Of a stretch of 64,000 nt of DNA, positions 29,009 through 37,758 are shown in pieces. Below the pieces are notes generated by a model, which searched no databases, had not been told where the DNA came from, and was given only the letters and a program-made list of their open reading frames with translations. The position numbers were made by a program, and so were the translations under genes. How positions within the stretch are numbered: position 1 is the first letter of the stretch; every line of letters begins with the position of its first letter. The stretch comes from Rhodoferax sp. (GTDB lineage Bacteria; Pseudomonadota; Gammaproteobacteria; Burkholderiales; Burkholderiaceae_C): contig NZ_JAURYQ010000015.1 of the NCBI RefSeq assembly GCF_030653815.1, positions 1 through 64,000 of the forward strand, given 5' to 3'.

Positions 29009-30409
29009 TTGTTCAGCCCCTTTAAACAACTGATAGACCACCCGGCACAGCGCAGCCGCCTTGACGCCGAGCTGCGCGGTCTCTGGCACCTGGCCTGGCC
29101 GATTCTGGTGGGGCAACTGGCCTATGTCGGCATGGCGGTGGTCGAGGTCGCCATGGCGGGTCATGCCTCGGCGCAAGACCTGGCAGGCGTGTCACTCGGC
29201 GTGTCGATCTGGAACATGCTCATCATCAGCATGATGGGTGTGATGATGGCCATCAACCCGGTGGTGGCCCACCATGTGGGGGCGCAGGATCTGACGCAGG
29301 TGCCCCATGCGGTGCGGCAAGCCCTGTGGAAGGGCCTGTTTGTGGGCTTGGTGGCCATGGGCCTGGCCAACCTGGCCGCCCTGCTGTTTGACCACATGAC
29401 GCTGGAACCCTATGTGCATGAACTGGCGATGGGTTTTGTGCGCATCACCAGTGTTGCCATGCCGCTGTTTGCCTGCTACCGCGCACTTTATGGCTACAGC
29501 ACCAGCATCAACCAGACCAAGCCGCTGATGGTGATTGCCTTGCTGTCGCTCGGACTCAACATCGTCGTCAACAGCCTGCTGGTCTTTGGCACCCTCGGTT
29601 TTCCGCGCCTGGGCGGACTGGGTTGTGCCTGGGCCACCCTGATCTCGGTGGCCTTCAATCTGCTGGCCCTGCTGTGGTGGATGCAGCGCTCGCCTGTTTA
29701 CCGCGCCAGCTGGCCGTTTGAACACTTTGAGGGACCACACTGGCCGCAAATCAAAACCCTGCTCAAGCTCGGGCTGCCGATTGGCGTGACCTACTTTGCC
29801 GAAGCCAGTGCCTTCAGTCTGATTGCCCTGCTGATTGCCGTGTTTGGCAGTACCCAGATGGCGGCGCACCAGATAGCGCTCAATTTCACCTCGCTGGTGT
29901 TCATGGTGCCGCTGAGTCTGGGGTTGGCGTTGCTGACACGGGTGGGCCAGTCGCTGGGGGCAGGCGAACCAGTGCTGGCGCGTTACCAGGCCTGGGTCGG
30001 CGTGGCCGTGGGGCTGGGCTTTGCAGTGGTGTCGGCCACGCTGATGGCACTCTTCAGCCGGCAAATCGCCAGCGCCTACACCAGCGACGCGGCAGTGATT
30101 GCGCTCACCGCGCAGTTGCTGCTGCTGGCGGCCGTTTTTCAGCTCTCAGACTCTACCCAGGTGGTCGCCAGTTGCGCCATTCGCGGCTACAAGGTCACGC
30201 GCGCACCCATGGCGATTCACCTGACGGCGTTCTGGGTTTTTTCCTTGCCGCTGGGCTACGTGCTGGGGCTGGCGCCAGCCTGGGCACCTTGGGCACCGGC
30301 ACAGCCCATGGCAGCCCAGGGTTTCTGGATTGCACTGGTGCTGGGGCTGACGATTGCGGCGCTGGGGCTCACCTGGCTGCTGCGCCAGGTGGCGCGCAGC
30401 CGAATCTGA
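29009..30409 (+). CDS. MATE-family multidrug efflux protein (NorM-like)
   Basis: A membrane protein of about 466 residues with twelve predicted helices in two similar halves, beginning LWHLAWPILVGQLAYVGMAVVEVAMAGH and with FALPIGVTYFAEA-type sequence (KLGLPIGVTYFAEASAFSL) at the start of the second half. MATE carriers export cationic drugs in exchange for Na+ or H+. The start is uncertain: TTG 29009 is the only usable codon before the first helix and no strong ribosome site is seen. It follows mutL by 43 bases. Confidence 0.87.
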   Translation: MFSPFKQLIDHPAQRSRLDAELRGLWHLAWPILVGQLAYVGMAVVEVAMAGHASAQDLAGVSLGVSIWNMLIISMMGVMMAINPVVAHHVGAQDLTQVPHAVRQALWKGLFVGLVAMGLANLAALLFDHMTLEPYVHELAMGFVRITSVAMPLFACYRALYGYSTSINQTKPLMVIALLSLGLNIVVNSLLVFGTLGFPRLGGLGCAWATLISVAFNLLALLWWMQRSPVYRASWPFEHFEGPHWPQIKTLLKLGLPIGVTYFAEASAFSLIALLIAVFGSTQMAAHQIALNFTSLVFMVPLSLGLALLTRVGQSLGAGEPVLARYQAWVGVAVGLGFAVVSATLMALFSRQIASAYTSDAAVIALTAQLLLLAAVFQLSDSTQVVASCAIRGYKVTRAPMAIHLTAFWVFSLPLGYVLGLAPAWAPWAPAQPMAAQGFWIALVLGLTIAALGLTWLLRQVARSRI

Positions 30410-30434
30410 CGATCAATGGGAACCCGGATTGCAC

Positions 30435-31073
30435 TCAGTGCAGCGCCACGCCGGTTTTGGCGGCCAACTCCTCCATCGTCACGCCCGGGGCGCGCTGCAC
30501 CACCTTGAGACCATGCGGCGTGATGTCCATCACGGCCAGGTCGGTGATGATGCGGTCGACCACACCAACACCGGTCAAGGGCAGCGTGCACTTTGGCAAA
30601 ATCTTCAGGTCAATCGTGCCATCCTTCTTTTTGGCCACGTGTTCCATCAGTACCACCACACTTTTCACGCCGCCCACCAGGTCCATGGCGCCGCCCATGC
30701 CCTTGACCATCTTGCCCGGAATCATCCAGTTGGCCAGATCGCCGGTTTCGCTCACCTGCATGGCGCCCAGAATGCTCAGGTTGATCTTGCCGCCGCGAAT
30801 CATGGCGAAGCTGTCATGGCTGCCGAAGATGCTGGAGCCGGCAATGGTGGTGACGGTTTGCTTGCCAGCGTTGATCAGGTCGGCGTCCACCTCATCTTCA
30901 GTGGGAAACGGGCCAATGCCCAACATGCCGTTTTCACTTTGCAGCCAGACCTCGATGTCGGGTGGAACAAAATTGGCCACCAGCGTGGGCAGGCCGATGC
31001 CCAGGTTCACATAGAAACCGTCCTGCAATTCCTGGGCGGCCAAAGCGGCCATTTCGTCGTGTGTCCAAGCCAT
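30435..31073 (-). CDS. scoB: 3-oxoacid CoA-transferase subunit B
   Basis: The beta subunit (about 212 residues) of succinyl-CoA:3-ketoacid CoA-transferase, which activates acetoacetate with succinyl-CoA. The catalytic Glu is in [19 protein letters not shown] precedes it, and [19 protein letters not shown] and [18 protein letters not shown] are family blocks. ATG 31073 lies seven bases after AGGAG; a TTG two codons upstream overlaps scoA. The stop of scoA overlaps this start region, so the subunits are coupled. Confidence 0.92.
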   Translation of the reverse strand: MAWTHDEMAALAAQELQDGFYVNLGIGLPTLVANFVPPDIEVWLQSENGMLGIGPFPTEDEVDADLINAGKQTVTTIAGSSIFGSHDSFAMIRGGKINLSILGAMQVSETGDLANWMIPGKMVKGMGGAMDLVGGVKSVVVLMEHVAKKKDGTIDLKILPKCTLPLTGVGVVDRIITDLAVMDITPHGLKVVQRAPGVTMEELAAKTGVALH

Positions 31074-31075
31074 GA

Positions 31076-31792
31076 TCAAACTCCTGCTTTGTTAGATTTT
31101 TCGGTGATGGTGCGCTTTTCAATACGCTTCTCGGGTGTGGCATTAAGCACAATGCGGTTCACGTAGATACCGGGCAAATGCACGCTGTCCGGATCAAACG
31201 TGCCGGTTTCGACAATTTCTTCGACTTCGACCACGGTGATCTTGCCGGCCATGGCCACCGCCGGGTTGAAGTTGCGCGCAGTGCGCCTGAACAGCAGGTT
31301 GCCGCTCTTGTCGGCCTTCCAGGCTTTCACCAGCGACACATCGGGCACCAGGGCGTGCTCCAGAATGTAAACATGACCGTCGAACACCCGGTTCTCCTTG
31401 CCCTCGGCCACCAGCGTGCCCACCCCCGTGCGCACGTAAAACGCCGGAATACCAGCGCCACCGGCACGCAGTTTCTCGGCCAGCGTGCCCTGGGGTGTGA
31501 ACTCCAGCTGCAGTTCACCGGCCAGGTACTGGCGTTCAAACTCCTTGTTCTCGCCCACATAGCTGGAGATCATCTTGCTGATCTGGCGGGTTTCCAGCAA
31601 CTTGCCCAAGCCAAAACCGTCGACACCGGCATTGTTGGAGATCACGGTCAGGTCACTGGCGCCGGTGTCGCGCAGGGCGTCAATCAAGGCCTCGGGGATG
31701 CCGCACAAGCCGAAGCCACCGACGGCCAGCAACTGGCCGTCCCTGACAATGCCTTGCAACGCGGCCGCTGCGGAAGGGTAAATTTTGTTCAC
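31076..31792 (-). CDS. scoA: 3-oxoacid CoA-transferase subunit A
   Basis: The alpha subunit (238 residues) of the same enzyme, with [18 protein letters not shown] for CoA binding, [42 protein letters not shown] sequence and [13 protein letters not shown] 31792 follows GGAG at suitable spacing. ScoAB would allow growth on ketone bodies or remobilisation of polyhydroxybutyrate. A PAS-LuxR regulator is divergent, 82 bases away. Confidence 0.93.
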   Translation of the reverse strand: MNKIYPSAAAALQGIVRDGQLLAVGGFGLCGIPEALIDALRDTGASDLTVISNNAGVDGFGLGKLLETRQISKMISSYVGENKEFERQYLAGELQLEFTPQGTLAEKLRAGGAGIPAFYVRTGVGTLVAEGKENRVFDGHVYILEHALVPDVSLVKAWKADKSGNLLFRRTARNFNPAVAMAGKITVVEVEEIVETGTFDPDSVHLPGIYVNRIVLNATPEKRIEKRTITEKSNKAGV

Positions 31793-31822
31793 TTTGAATT
31801 CTCCGTGGATAAAAACAGTGAC

Positions 31823-31852
31823 ACTACGATACTACTTATTTTGATACGTAGT
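31823..31852. promoter_or_regulatory. Dyad between scoA and the PAS-LuxR gene
   Basis: ACTACG (31823-31828) and CGTAGT (31847-31852) form an inverted repeat in the short divergent intergenic region, with a further ATACTACTTA between them. The location suits an operator for the adjacent LuxR-type regulator; binding is inferred only from position. Confidence 0.45.
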
Positions 31853-31874
31853 TTTCCGTAAGGTCTGACCCGCA

Positions 31875-32432
31875 ATGGACATTGATTACCGGCTGGCTTT
31901 TGAGATGGCACCTGTTGGCCTGGCGCTGTCGCGCAACCGCATCATGGTGGACTGCAACCGCCACCTGTGCGACATGTTCGGTGCCGCGCCCGACCAGCTG
32001 ATTGGCCAGTCGTTCCAGGTGCTCTACCCCAGCGCGCTTGAATTCGAGCGCACCGGCCAGCGCATCGCGCCGCTGCTCAACCGCAACGGCACCTACGCCG
32101 ATGACCGCATCATGAAACGGGTAGATGGCCGCTTCAAGGGCGAAACTTTCTGGTGCCACGTCACCGGCCGGGCCCTGAATCAGGCAGCACCGCATGAGGC
32201 TGGCATCTGGACCTTTGAAGACTTGAGCGCCAGCCGTGCGGTTAAAGCCGAACTCACACCGCGCGAGCGCGAAGTGGCCACTTTTTTAATGGCGGGTCTG
32301 ACCAGCAAAGAGATCGGCAAGACGCTGGCCATCAGCCACCGCACCGTGGAAATCTACCGGGCCCGACTGATGCGAAAATACAAGGCATCCAATACCGGTG
32401 ACCTGGTTCACAAACTGATGTCGGGCCAGTAA
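31875..32432 (+). CDS. PAS domain-containing LuxR-family transcriptional regulator
   Basis: A 185-residue protein with an N-terminal PAS domain (about 5-110; FEMAPVGLALSRNRIMVDCN) and a C-terminal LuxR helix-turn-helix (about 123-180; ELTPREREVATFLMAGLTSKEIGKTLAISHRTVEIYR). It has no receiver or kinase domain, so it probably senses a small molecule or redox state directly. Its divergent position suggests that it controls scoAB. The start codon is embedded in a half-copy of the REP-like sequence (GTCTGACCCGCA), with AAGG rather far upstream. Confidence 0.87.
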   Translation: MDIDYRLAFEMAPVGLALSRNRIMVDCNRHLCDMFGAAPDQLIGQSFQVLYPSALEFERTGQRIAPLLNRNGTYADDRIMKRVDGRFKGETFWCHVTGRALNQAAPHEAGIWTFEDLSASRAVKAELTPREREVATFLMAGLTSKEIGKTLAISHRTVEIYRARLMRKYKASNTGDLVHKLMSGQ

Positions 32433-32515
32433 TACCGGGAGGGACACCGACAGCAGCCGCCTGATCACCCGCAAAGTCGATGGTCGTCACACGTTTTCAA
32501 CTCAAGGAGAAACCC

Positions 32516-32866
32516 ATGGTTACCGCAAAAAAGACAAGCTCCCCCGCAGCTGATGCTGCACCCAAGTCCAAGGCGCCTGCCAAAAAAGCGGTTGCGGTGA
32601 AAACGCCAGTCACCGCCGCGGTCGAGGCAGCACCTGCGGCGGTCAAAAAAAGCCCAGCGAAAAAAGCAGCGCCCGCCAAGGCCAGCGTTGCACCCGTGGC
32701 CGCACGACCTGCCGTGACGCCCGAGCAGCGCCACAACTACATTGAAGTGGCTGCTTTTTATGTGGCACAACGACGCGGTTTCGCCCCCGGCAACCCCCTT
32801 GATGACTGGGCCATGGCCGAGCGGGAAGTCGATCACCTGATCGCCTCAGGGCATTTTTCCAGTTAA
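32516..32866 (+). CDS. DUF2934 protein with lysine/alanine-rich histone-H1-like tail
   Basis: A 116-residue protein in two parts. Residues 1 to about 65 are almost only Lys, Ala, Pro, Ser and Val, with AKK, PAKKA and KSPAKKAAPAKA blocks like histone H1 tails. Residues 68-113 resemble DUF2934 (RHNYIEVAAFYVAQRRG, DDWAMAEREVDHL). ATG 32516 is chosen because AAGGAG precedes it by six bases. A basic, disordered N-terminus suggests nucleic-acid binding, but this is inference. It is a single gene. Confidence 0.8.
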   Translation: MVTAKKTSSPAADAAPKSKAPAKKAVAVKTPVTAAVEAAPAAVKKSPAKKAAPAKASVAPVAARPAVTPEQRHNYIEVAAFYVAQRRGFAPGNPLDDWAMAEREVDHLIASGHFSS

Positions 32867-32893
32867 GAGAATCCAGCCGGCTGGTGGCTTGCG

Positions 32894-33313
32894 TCAGGAC
32901 ACGATGGCGCGAATCCGGTCGGGCAGGTCAATGGCCTTTTGTTTCGGAAAGTCCACCCAGATGGTGGTGGCACCGCCTGCCGCGTAAATCACGCCGGGCT
33001 GGTCGGCCATTTCCATGGTGGCCCAGGTCTCGAAGGTGGTGCGGGCCGGGTCACTGGCGTACATCTTGACCAACACGTTGCCAGGGTATTCCAGCTGCTT
33101 GTAAAAATTGCAGAAGGCATTCACAATGACCGGCCCTTCTCCAAGCGGATTGGGCATGCAGCCCGCGGCACGCATCCAGTCGATGCGGCAGGTTTCCAGA
33201 TAACGGAAGTAGGTGGTGTTGTTGACATGGCCCATGGCGTCCATGTCGCCCCAGCGGATCGGGATCACCACCTCGAACACCAGCTTTTTTTGTTCTGGAA
33301 TGTCGTATTTCAT
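32894..33313 (-). CDS. Hot-dog acyl-CoA thioesterase
   Basis: A 139-residue thioesterase of the 4-hydroxybenzoyl-CoA/YbgC type. The catalytic Asp region reads IRWGDMDAMGHVNNTTYFRYLETCRIDW. It probably hydrolyses an acyl-CoA, but the chain cannot be named. It starts three bases after the ubiC stop, so the two are likely cotranscribed. Confidence 0.87.
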   Translation of the reverse strand: MKYDIPEQKKLVFEVVIPIRWGDMDAMGHVNNTTYFRYLETCRIDWMRAAGCMPNPLGEGPVIVNAFCNFYKQLEYPGNVLVKMYASDPARTTFETWATMEMADQPGVIYAAGGATTIWVDFPKQKAIDLPDRIRAIVS

Positions 33314-33316
33314 GGC

Positions 33317-33895
33317 TTAAGTCCTTTGCTTGAAAATCTTCCGGGGCGCAGCTTGCGGCCAACGCCAGTGGCCAGCTGGGACGGCAAACACCTCCATCAC
33401 CAGCAAGGTGGCGCCATGGCGGGTGAAAACCGAACGACGCGCAGGCAGAGCCGGGTGAGCCAGGACGACACCGGTCGCCGTTTGCCAGGAACTGGCCACA
33501 TGGCGCTGTAATGGGCTTTGGCGCTTGAGCTGGCTGTAGGCCAGCGGCGCACGCGAAATGCCCGCTCGTTTGAACAGCACATCGGCCAGTGGGCGACTGC
33601 CCAAACCGCGCACCGAGCGCCAGGCCCCGACTGAATCAGCGTGCGAGGTGACACTGCGGGCAAACACCATGGCCTGGCCATCCACACGCAACACAACCTC
33701 ACGCGCGTAACCGATACGCCGCCCGCCCAGGCCCAAGGCACATGACTCGTCCAGTGTCAGCGGCTGGCGCCCCTGCGCCAGCACCTGCACGCTGAAATGC
33801 TGACCAGTGGCCGCCAGCCGCGCACTGAGCGAACCCGAGGCCTGCAACCAGCGCCGCAAACCGCCGCGGGCAGGCGTAAAAGCTTGCCAAGCCAT
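33317..33895 (-). CDS. ubiC: Chorismate lyase
   Basis: A 192-residue protein that would convert chorismate to 4-hydroxybenzoate and pyruvate, the first committed step of ubiquinone synthesis. Supporting segments are SGSLSARLAATGQHFSVQVL, REVVLRVDGQAMVFARSVT and LGSRPLADVLF with conserved Arg and Glu positions. Its ATG overlaps the stop of the EamA transporter gene (TGATG). Sequence divergence within UbiC is high, hence moderate confidence. Confidence 0.82.
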   Translation of the reverse strand: MAWQAFTPARGGLRRWLQASGSLSARLAATGQHFSVQVLAQGRQPLTLDESCALGLGGRRIGYAREVVLRVDGQAMVFARSVTSHADSVGAWRSVRGLGSRPLADVLFKRAGISRAPLAYSQLKRQSPLQRHVASSWQTATGVVLAHPALPARRSVFTRHGATLLVMEVFAVPAGHWRWPQAAPRKIFKQRT

Positions 33896-34794
33896 CAGCG
33901 ATGCGCCCGGATCGAGGCCAAAATGCCCAGCGTGAACAACACGGCAGCCCAGGCTTGCGTTGCGGCAGGCCAGACACCATCCCAGACAAAAGAATAAAAC
34001 AGGGCAAACAAGGTTTCACTCACAATCAACTGACCGCACAAACTCACACTCAAACGTCGACTGGCCATGTTCCACAAAATACTGGCAGCCCAGCCCGAAC
34101 CGATACCGGTGGCGACACACGCCACGGCGATCATGGCCTGATTGTCAAGGGTCGACAGCGTCCCGAGATCAGAACCCAGCAGCAGCCAGAGCAAAAAGGC
34201 CCCCACCCCGGTGGCCACGCCAATCCAGTTGGCCCATTCGGTCGCGCTCACCTCCGGGTGGCGTTTGAGCCAGGCCGCATTCAACAAGGCAAAAGCCGTC
34301 CAGCACAGCATGGCCCCCAGCGCCAACAGCACACCCCACCAGAACTGGCCGCCACGGGCAGGCAGTTGCACCGCGTTGTCCAGTGTCGACTGCATCATCA
34401 GCGCCAGCCCGCACAGGGTCAGCAGCAAGCCTGGCAACAAACCCGCCCACTTGAGGCCTGCTGGCTTGCCCAGCAGCATGACCCAGATCGGGATGGTGCC
34501 AATGATGAGCGTGGGCACCTCGGTACCCGCATAGACAATGCTTTGCGCCAGCAGCAGGTAGTAACCGGTGGCACCCAGCAGGCTCATGCCTAAAGCGCTT
34601 GCCGCCTGGCGCATTGTGGGCCAGGTGTGGCGCCGCCAAGTGACCAGCATGGCCAATGCCGCCATGCCGCCGTAGCTGAGAAAGCGCCCGGCGGTCAGGT
34701 CGACCGAGCTCAAACCCGGCGTCATGCGTGGCACCACGAACACCATGCCCCATAAAGCACCTGCAGCCAAGCCGGCCAGTAGTCCGGTCAGCAT
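33895..34794 (-). CDS. EamA/DMT-superfamily transporter
   Basis: A 299-residue inner-membrane protein with ten hydrophobic helices in two EamA-like halves (GALWGMVFVVPRMTPGLSSVDLTAGRFL at the start; ACVATGIGSGWAASILWNMAS in the second half). The family exports amino acids, metabolites or drugs; substrate unknown. It is translationally coupled to ubiC and follows the SDR gene by six bases. Confidence 0.85.
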   Translation of the reverse strand: MLTGLLAGLAAGALWGMVFVVPRMTPGLSSVDLTAGRFLSYGGMAALAMLVTWRRHTWPTMRQAASALGMSLLGATGYYLLLAQSIVYAGTEVPTLIIGTIPIWVMLLGKPAGLKWAGLLPGLLLTLCGLALMMQSTLDNAVQLPARGGQFWWGVLLALGAMLCWTAFALLNAAWLKRHPEVSATEWANWIGVATGVGAFLLWLLLGSDLGTLSTLDNQAMIAVACVATGIGSGWAASILWNMASRRLSVSLCGQLIVSETLFALFYSFVWDGVWPAATQAWAAVLFTLGILASIRAHR

Positions 34795-34800
34795 GCAGCG

Positions 34801-35583
34801 CTACACCGCAAAGCCATCATCAGCCGAAATTACGGCGCCATTGATGAAATGGCTTTGGTCGGAGCACAGCATCACCAGCAGCGCGTCCAGGTCCTGCGGC
34901 TGGCCAATGCGTTTGCGCGGCAGCATCTGAACCAGTTTTTGACCCGACTCGGTCTGCCAGTGGGCGTGGTTGATCTCGGTGTCGATGTAGCCTGGGCAGA
35001 TCGCATTGACGTTGATGCCAAAGCGGCCCCACTCCCCAGCCATGGCTTTGGTCATCTGGATCACCGCCGCCTTGCTCATGCAATAGACGCCAATTTTGGG
35101 CAAGACCTTGAGGCCCGCCATGCTGGCCACATTGACGATGCGGCCACCAGTGAAGCTGCCTGGGGCCGACCCTTGTGCGCGCGCCAGCATGCGCTTGCCG
35201 ACCTCCTGCGCCACAAAAAATGCGCCCTTGACATTGGTGTCAAACACGAAATCAAAATCGTCCTGGCCCACATCCACCAGGCGCTGGGTGGTGCTGACGC
35301 CCGAGTTGTTGACCAGGATATCGATCGAGCCGACCTCGGTCTCGGCGTGCGCCACGGCGGACCTGATAGAGGCCTGGTCGGTCACATCAAGCTCGATCAC
35401 ATGGGCGTCACCACCCTCAGCCTCGATCTGCGCGCGCAACTCCTTGAGCCGTTCAATACGCCGGCTGGCCAGTACCACAGCGGCGCCAGCGCCGGCCAGG
35501 GTGCGGGCGAACTGCGCCCCCAAACCACCCGAAGCGCCGGTGATCAGGGCCACCCGGCCCGAAAGGTCAATGCTGTATGCCAT
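34801..35583 (-). CDS. SDR-family oxidoreductase
   Basis: A 260-residue NAD(P)-dependent dehydrogenase. TGASGGLGAQFA is the cofactor-binding glycine motif, NNSGVST the NNAG-like motif, Ser is in VNVASMAG and the catalytic YxxxK is YCMSK. NVNAICPGYIDTEIN is the conserved C-terminal block. It may act on 3-hydroxyacyl-CoA or ketone substrates; the divergent ETF-QO gene hints at acyl-CoA catabolism. A perfect 22-base palindrome lies just upstream. Confidence 0.87.
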   Translation of the reverse strand: MAYSIDLSGRVALITGASGGLGAQFARTLAGAGAAVVLASRRIERLKELRAQIEAEGGDAHVIELDVTDQASIRSAVAHAETEVGSIDILVNNSGVSTTQRLVDVGQDDFDFVFDTNVKGAFFVAQEVGKRMLARAQGSAPGSFTGGRIVNVASMAGLKVLPKIGVYCMSKAAVIQMTKAMAGEWGRFGINVNAICPGYIDTEINHAHWQTESGQKLVQMLPRKRIGQPQDLDALLVMLCSDQSHFINGAVISADDGFAV

Positions 35584-35600
35584 GCTTATTCCTCGGTCAT

Positions 35601-35622
35601 TAATAGAACGACCGTTCTATTA
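35601..35622. promoter_or_regulatory. TetR-type operator palindrome
   Basis: TAATAGAACG (35601-35610) and CGTTCTATTA (35613-35622) are perfect reverse complements two bases apart. It lies 18 bases before the SDR start and about 105 bases before the ETF-QO start. The size and AGAACG/CGTTCT core fit TetR-family operators, such as those of acyl-CoA-responsive regulators. No TetR gene is in the window. Confidence 0.7.
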
Positions 35623-35728
35623 TGTTCATTGTGCTGCCTAAAATCCGGATTTGTCGAAGACAATTCACTCCAGTTTTAGCCATCTTCACTTGGCTTGAGT
35701 TTAATCAGTTGATAAAGCGAGTCCCAAC

Positions 35729-37420
35729 ATGACAAACCAGGAAATCCTGACCCAGTACGGCCCCCGCGAATCCATGGACTACGACGTGGTCGTGGTCGGA
35801 GGCGGCCCCGCCGGCCTGGCCACCGCCATCCGCCTCAAACAACTCGCCGCAGAGAAAGGTCAGGAGCTCTCGGTCGTCGTGCTGGAAAAAGGCTCCGAGC
35901 CCGGCGCCCACATCCTCTCGGGCGCGGTGCTCGACCCGCAGTCCCTCACCGAGCTGTTTCCCGACTGGAAAGCCATGGGTGCGCCCTTGAACCAGCCGGT
36001 GACAGACGAAGCCATGATGTTTCTGTCCGAGACCACCGGCTACCGCACGCCCAACCTGTTCCTGCCCGAATGCAGCCAGAACCACGGCAACTACATCATC
36101 AGCCTGGGCGCGCTGACACGCTGGCTGGCCGAACAGGCGGAAAGCCTCGGCGTGGAAATCTTCCCCGGCTTTGCCGCCGCTGAAGTGCTGTATGACGAGG
36201 CTGGCGCAGTCCGGGGTGTGGCCACCGGCAACATGGGCGTCGAAAAGAATGGCGAGCCCGGCCCCAACTTCCAGATCGGCATGGAACTGCTGGGCAAGTA
36301 CACCGTGTTTGCCGAAGGCTCGCGCGGCCATCTGGGCAAACAGGTGATTGCCAAGTACAAGCTCGACGAAGGCTGCGACCCGCAAAGTTACGCCATCGGC
36401 ATCAAGGAACTGTGGGAGGCCGAGCCCAGCCGCCACGAGCCCGGCTTGGTGGTGCACACCGCCGGCTGGCCGATGGAAAACGACACCTATGGCGGCTCCT
36501 TCCTGTACCACATGGAAGACAACAAGATCGCCCTGGGCTTCATCACCGGCCTGAACTACGCCAATCCGTATTTGAGCCCGTTCGAGGAATTCCAGCGCTG
36601 GAAGACCCACCCCAACATCCGCTGGTACTTGGAAAATGACCAGGGTGAAGTCACCGGCAAGCGCCTCGCCTACGGCGCGCGCGCCATCACCGCCGGGGGC
36701 TTGTTGTCGCTGCCGAAAACCGTGTTCCCGGGCGGTGCGCTGGTGGGTTGTGATGCCGGCTTCCTCAATGTCAGCCGCATCAAGGGCAGCCACGCGGCCA
36801 TCAAGTCGGGCATGCTGGCCGCCGAGGCAGCTTTTGAAGCGGTGACGGCGGGCCGCGCGCACGACGAGCTGAGCGCTTACCCCGAAGCCTTTGAAGCCAG
36901 CTGGCTCTACACCGAGCTCAACAAGTCACGCAACTTCAAGGCCTGGTTCAAGCACGGCCTGACGGTGGGCACCTTGATGAACGGCCTGGAGCAGTTCGGC
37001 CTGAATGGCCGGATGCCCTGGACCATCCGACGCGACAAGCCAGACCATGCTTACCTGAAGCCGGCCTCGGAATGCAAGCCCATCGACTACCCCAAGCCCG
37101 ACGGCAAGCTGACCTTTGACCGCCTGAGCAGCGTCTTCATCAGCAACGTCAACCACGAGGAAAACCAGCCCGCGCACCTGACATTAATGGACGCCAGCGT
37201 GCCTGTCAACGTGAACCTGGCCAAATACGCCGGCCCCGAGGCGCGTTATTGCCCGGCTGGTGTCTATGAATACGTGAAGAACGACGACAACACCGACCGC
37301 CTGCAGATCAATGCCGCCAACTGCGTGCACTGCAAAACCTGCGACATCAAGGACCCGACGCAGAACATCATGTGGGTCACGCCCGAGGGCGGCGGCGGGC
37401 CTAATTACGCGGGGATGTAA
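35729..37420 (+). CDS. Electron transfer flavoprotein-ubiquinone oxidoreductase
   Basis: A 563-residue membrane-associated flavoprotein that passes electrons from ETF (fatty acid and amino acid dehydrogenases) to ubiquinone. The FAD site is VVVVGGGPAGLATAIRLKQL, the central part has GCDPQSYAIGIKELWE, and the C-terminal 4Fe-4S ferredoxin domain has NCVHCKTCDIKDPTQNI plus an upstream Cys in ARYCPAGVYEY. Length and order match ETF-QO closely. Confidence 0.95.
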   Translation: MTNQEILTQYGPRESMDYDVVVVGGGPAGLATAIRLKQLAAEKGQELSVVVLEKGSEPGAHILSGAVLDPQSLTELFPDWKAMGAPLNQPVTDEAMMFLSETTGYRTPNLFLPECSQNHGNYIISLGALTRWLAEQAESLGVEIFPGFAAAEVLYDEAGAVRGVATGNMGVEKNGEPGPNFQIGMELLGKYTVFAEGSRGHLGKQVIAKYKLDEGCDPQSYAIGIKELWEAEPSRHEPGLVVHTAGWPMENDTYGGSFLYHMEDNKIALGFITGLNYANPYLSPFEEFQRWKTHPNIRWYLENDQGEVTGKRLAYGARAITAGGLLSLPKTVFPGGALVGCDAGFLNVSRIKGSHAAIKSGMLAAEAAFEAVTAGRAHDELSAYPEAFEASWLYTELNKSRNFKAWFKHGLTVGTLMNGLEQFGLNGRMPWTIRRDKPDHAYLKPASECKPIDYPKPDGKLTFDRLSSVFISNVNHEENQPAHLTLMDASVPVNVNLAKYAGPEARYCPAGVYEYVKNDDNTDRLQINAANCVHCKTCDIKDPTQNIMWVTPEGGGGPNYAGM

Positions 37421-37444
37421 ACCCATCCTGTAGAATTTAACCCG

Positions 37445-37688
37445 TCAGGAGAGAGCCGGCCCTTTGAGGCGGCCGCCGAAGGCGCAGAGTGGCTGATTGC
37501 AGCCATTTGAACGCTCAGGCAAAAGGACTGACAAACGTCACAACATCGCCAGACTTTGTGACGTATCCCCACTGGAGAGAGGTCTGCCTTGGCACTTGCG
37601 CCGATTCGGATCCACCGAAGGAGCAACCCAAGCCCAACACCCTGCGTGACTGGATTTGGCGAATCTCTCAGGTAAAGCGGACAGCGGG
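37445..37688 (+). promoter_or_regulatory. Tandem glycine riboswitch (gcvT type)
   Basis: Two consecutive glycine aptamers are visible. Aptamer 1 starts GTCAGGAGAGAGCC and contains GCCGAAGGCGCAGAGTGG and CTCAGGCAAAAGGACTGAC. Aptamer 2 starts CTGGAGAGAGG and contains CCACCGAAGGAGCAACCC and TCTCAGGTAAAGCGGACAG. Downstream, GGGGGCA can pair with TGCCCCC just before the gcvT ribosome site (GGAG), a likely expression platform. TAGAAT at 37431-37436 could be the -10 element. Glycine binding would turn on the cleavage operon. Confidence 0.93.
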
Positions 37689-37758
37689 GGCAGCCCATGG
37701 CACTGACGCCCCGTCAGGTCATGGAATTTGGTTTGCCCCCTGCTCTACTGGAGTGTTA

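Noticed and set aside
37489..37758. Upstream in-frame extension of gcvT
   Set aside because: It translates the glycine riboswitch; the conserved T-protein sequence starts after ATG 37759.
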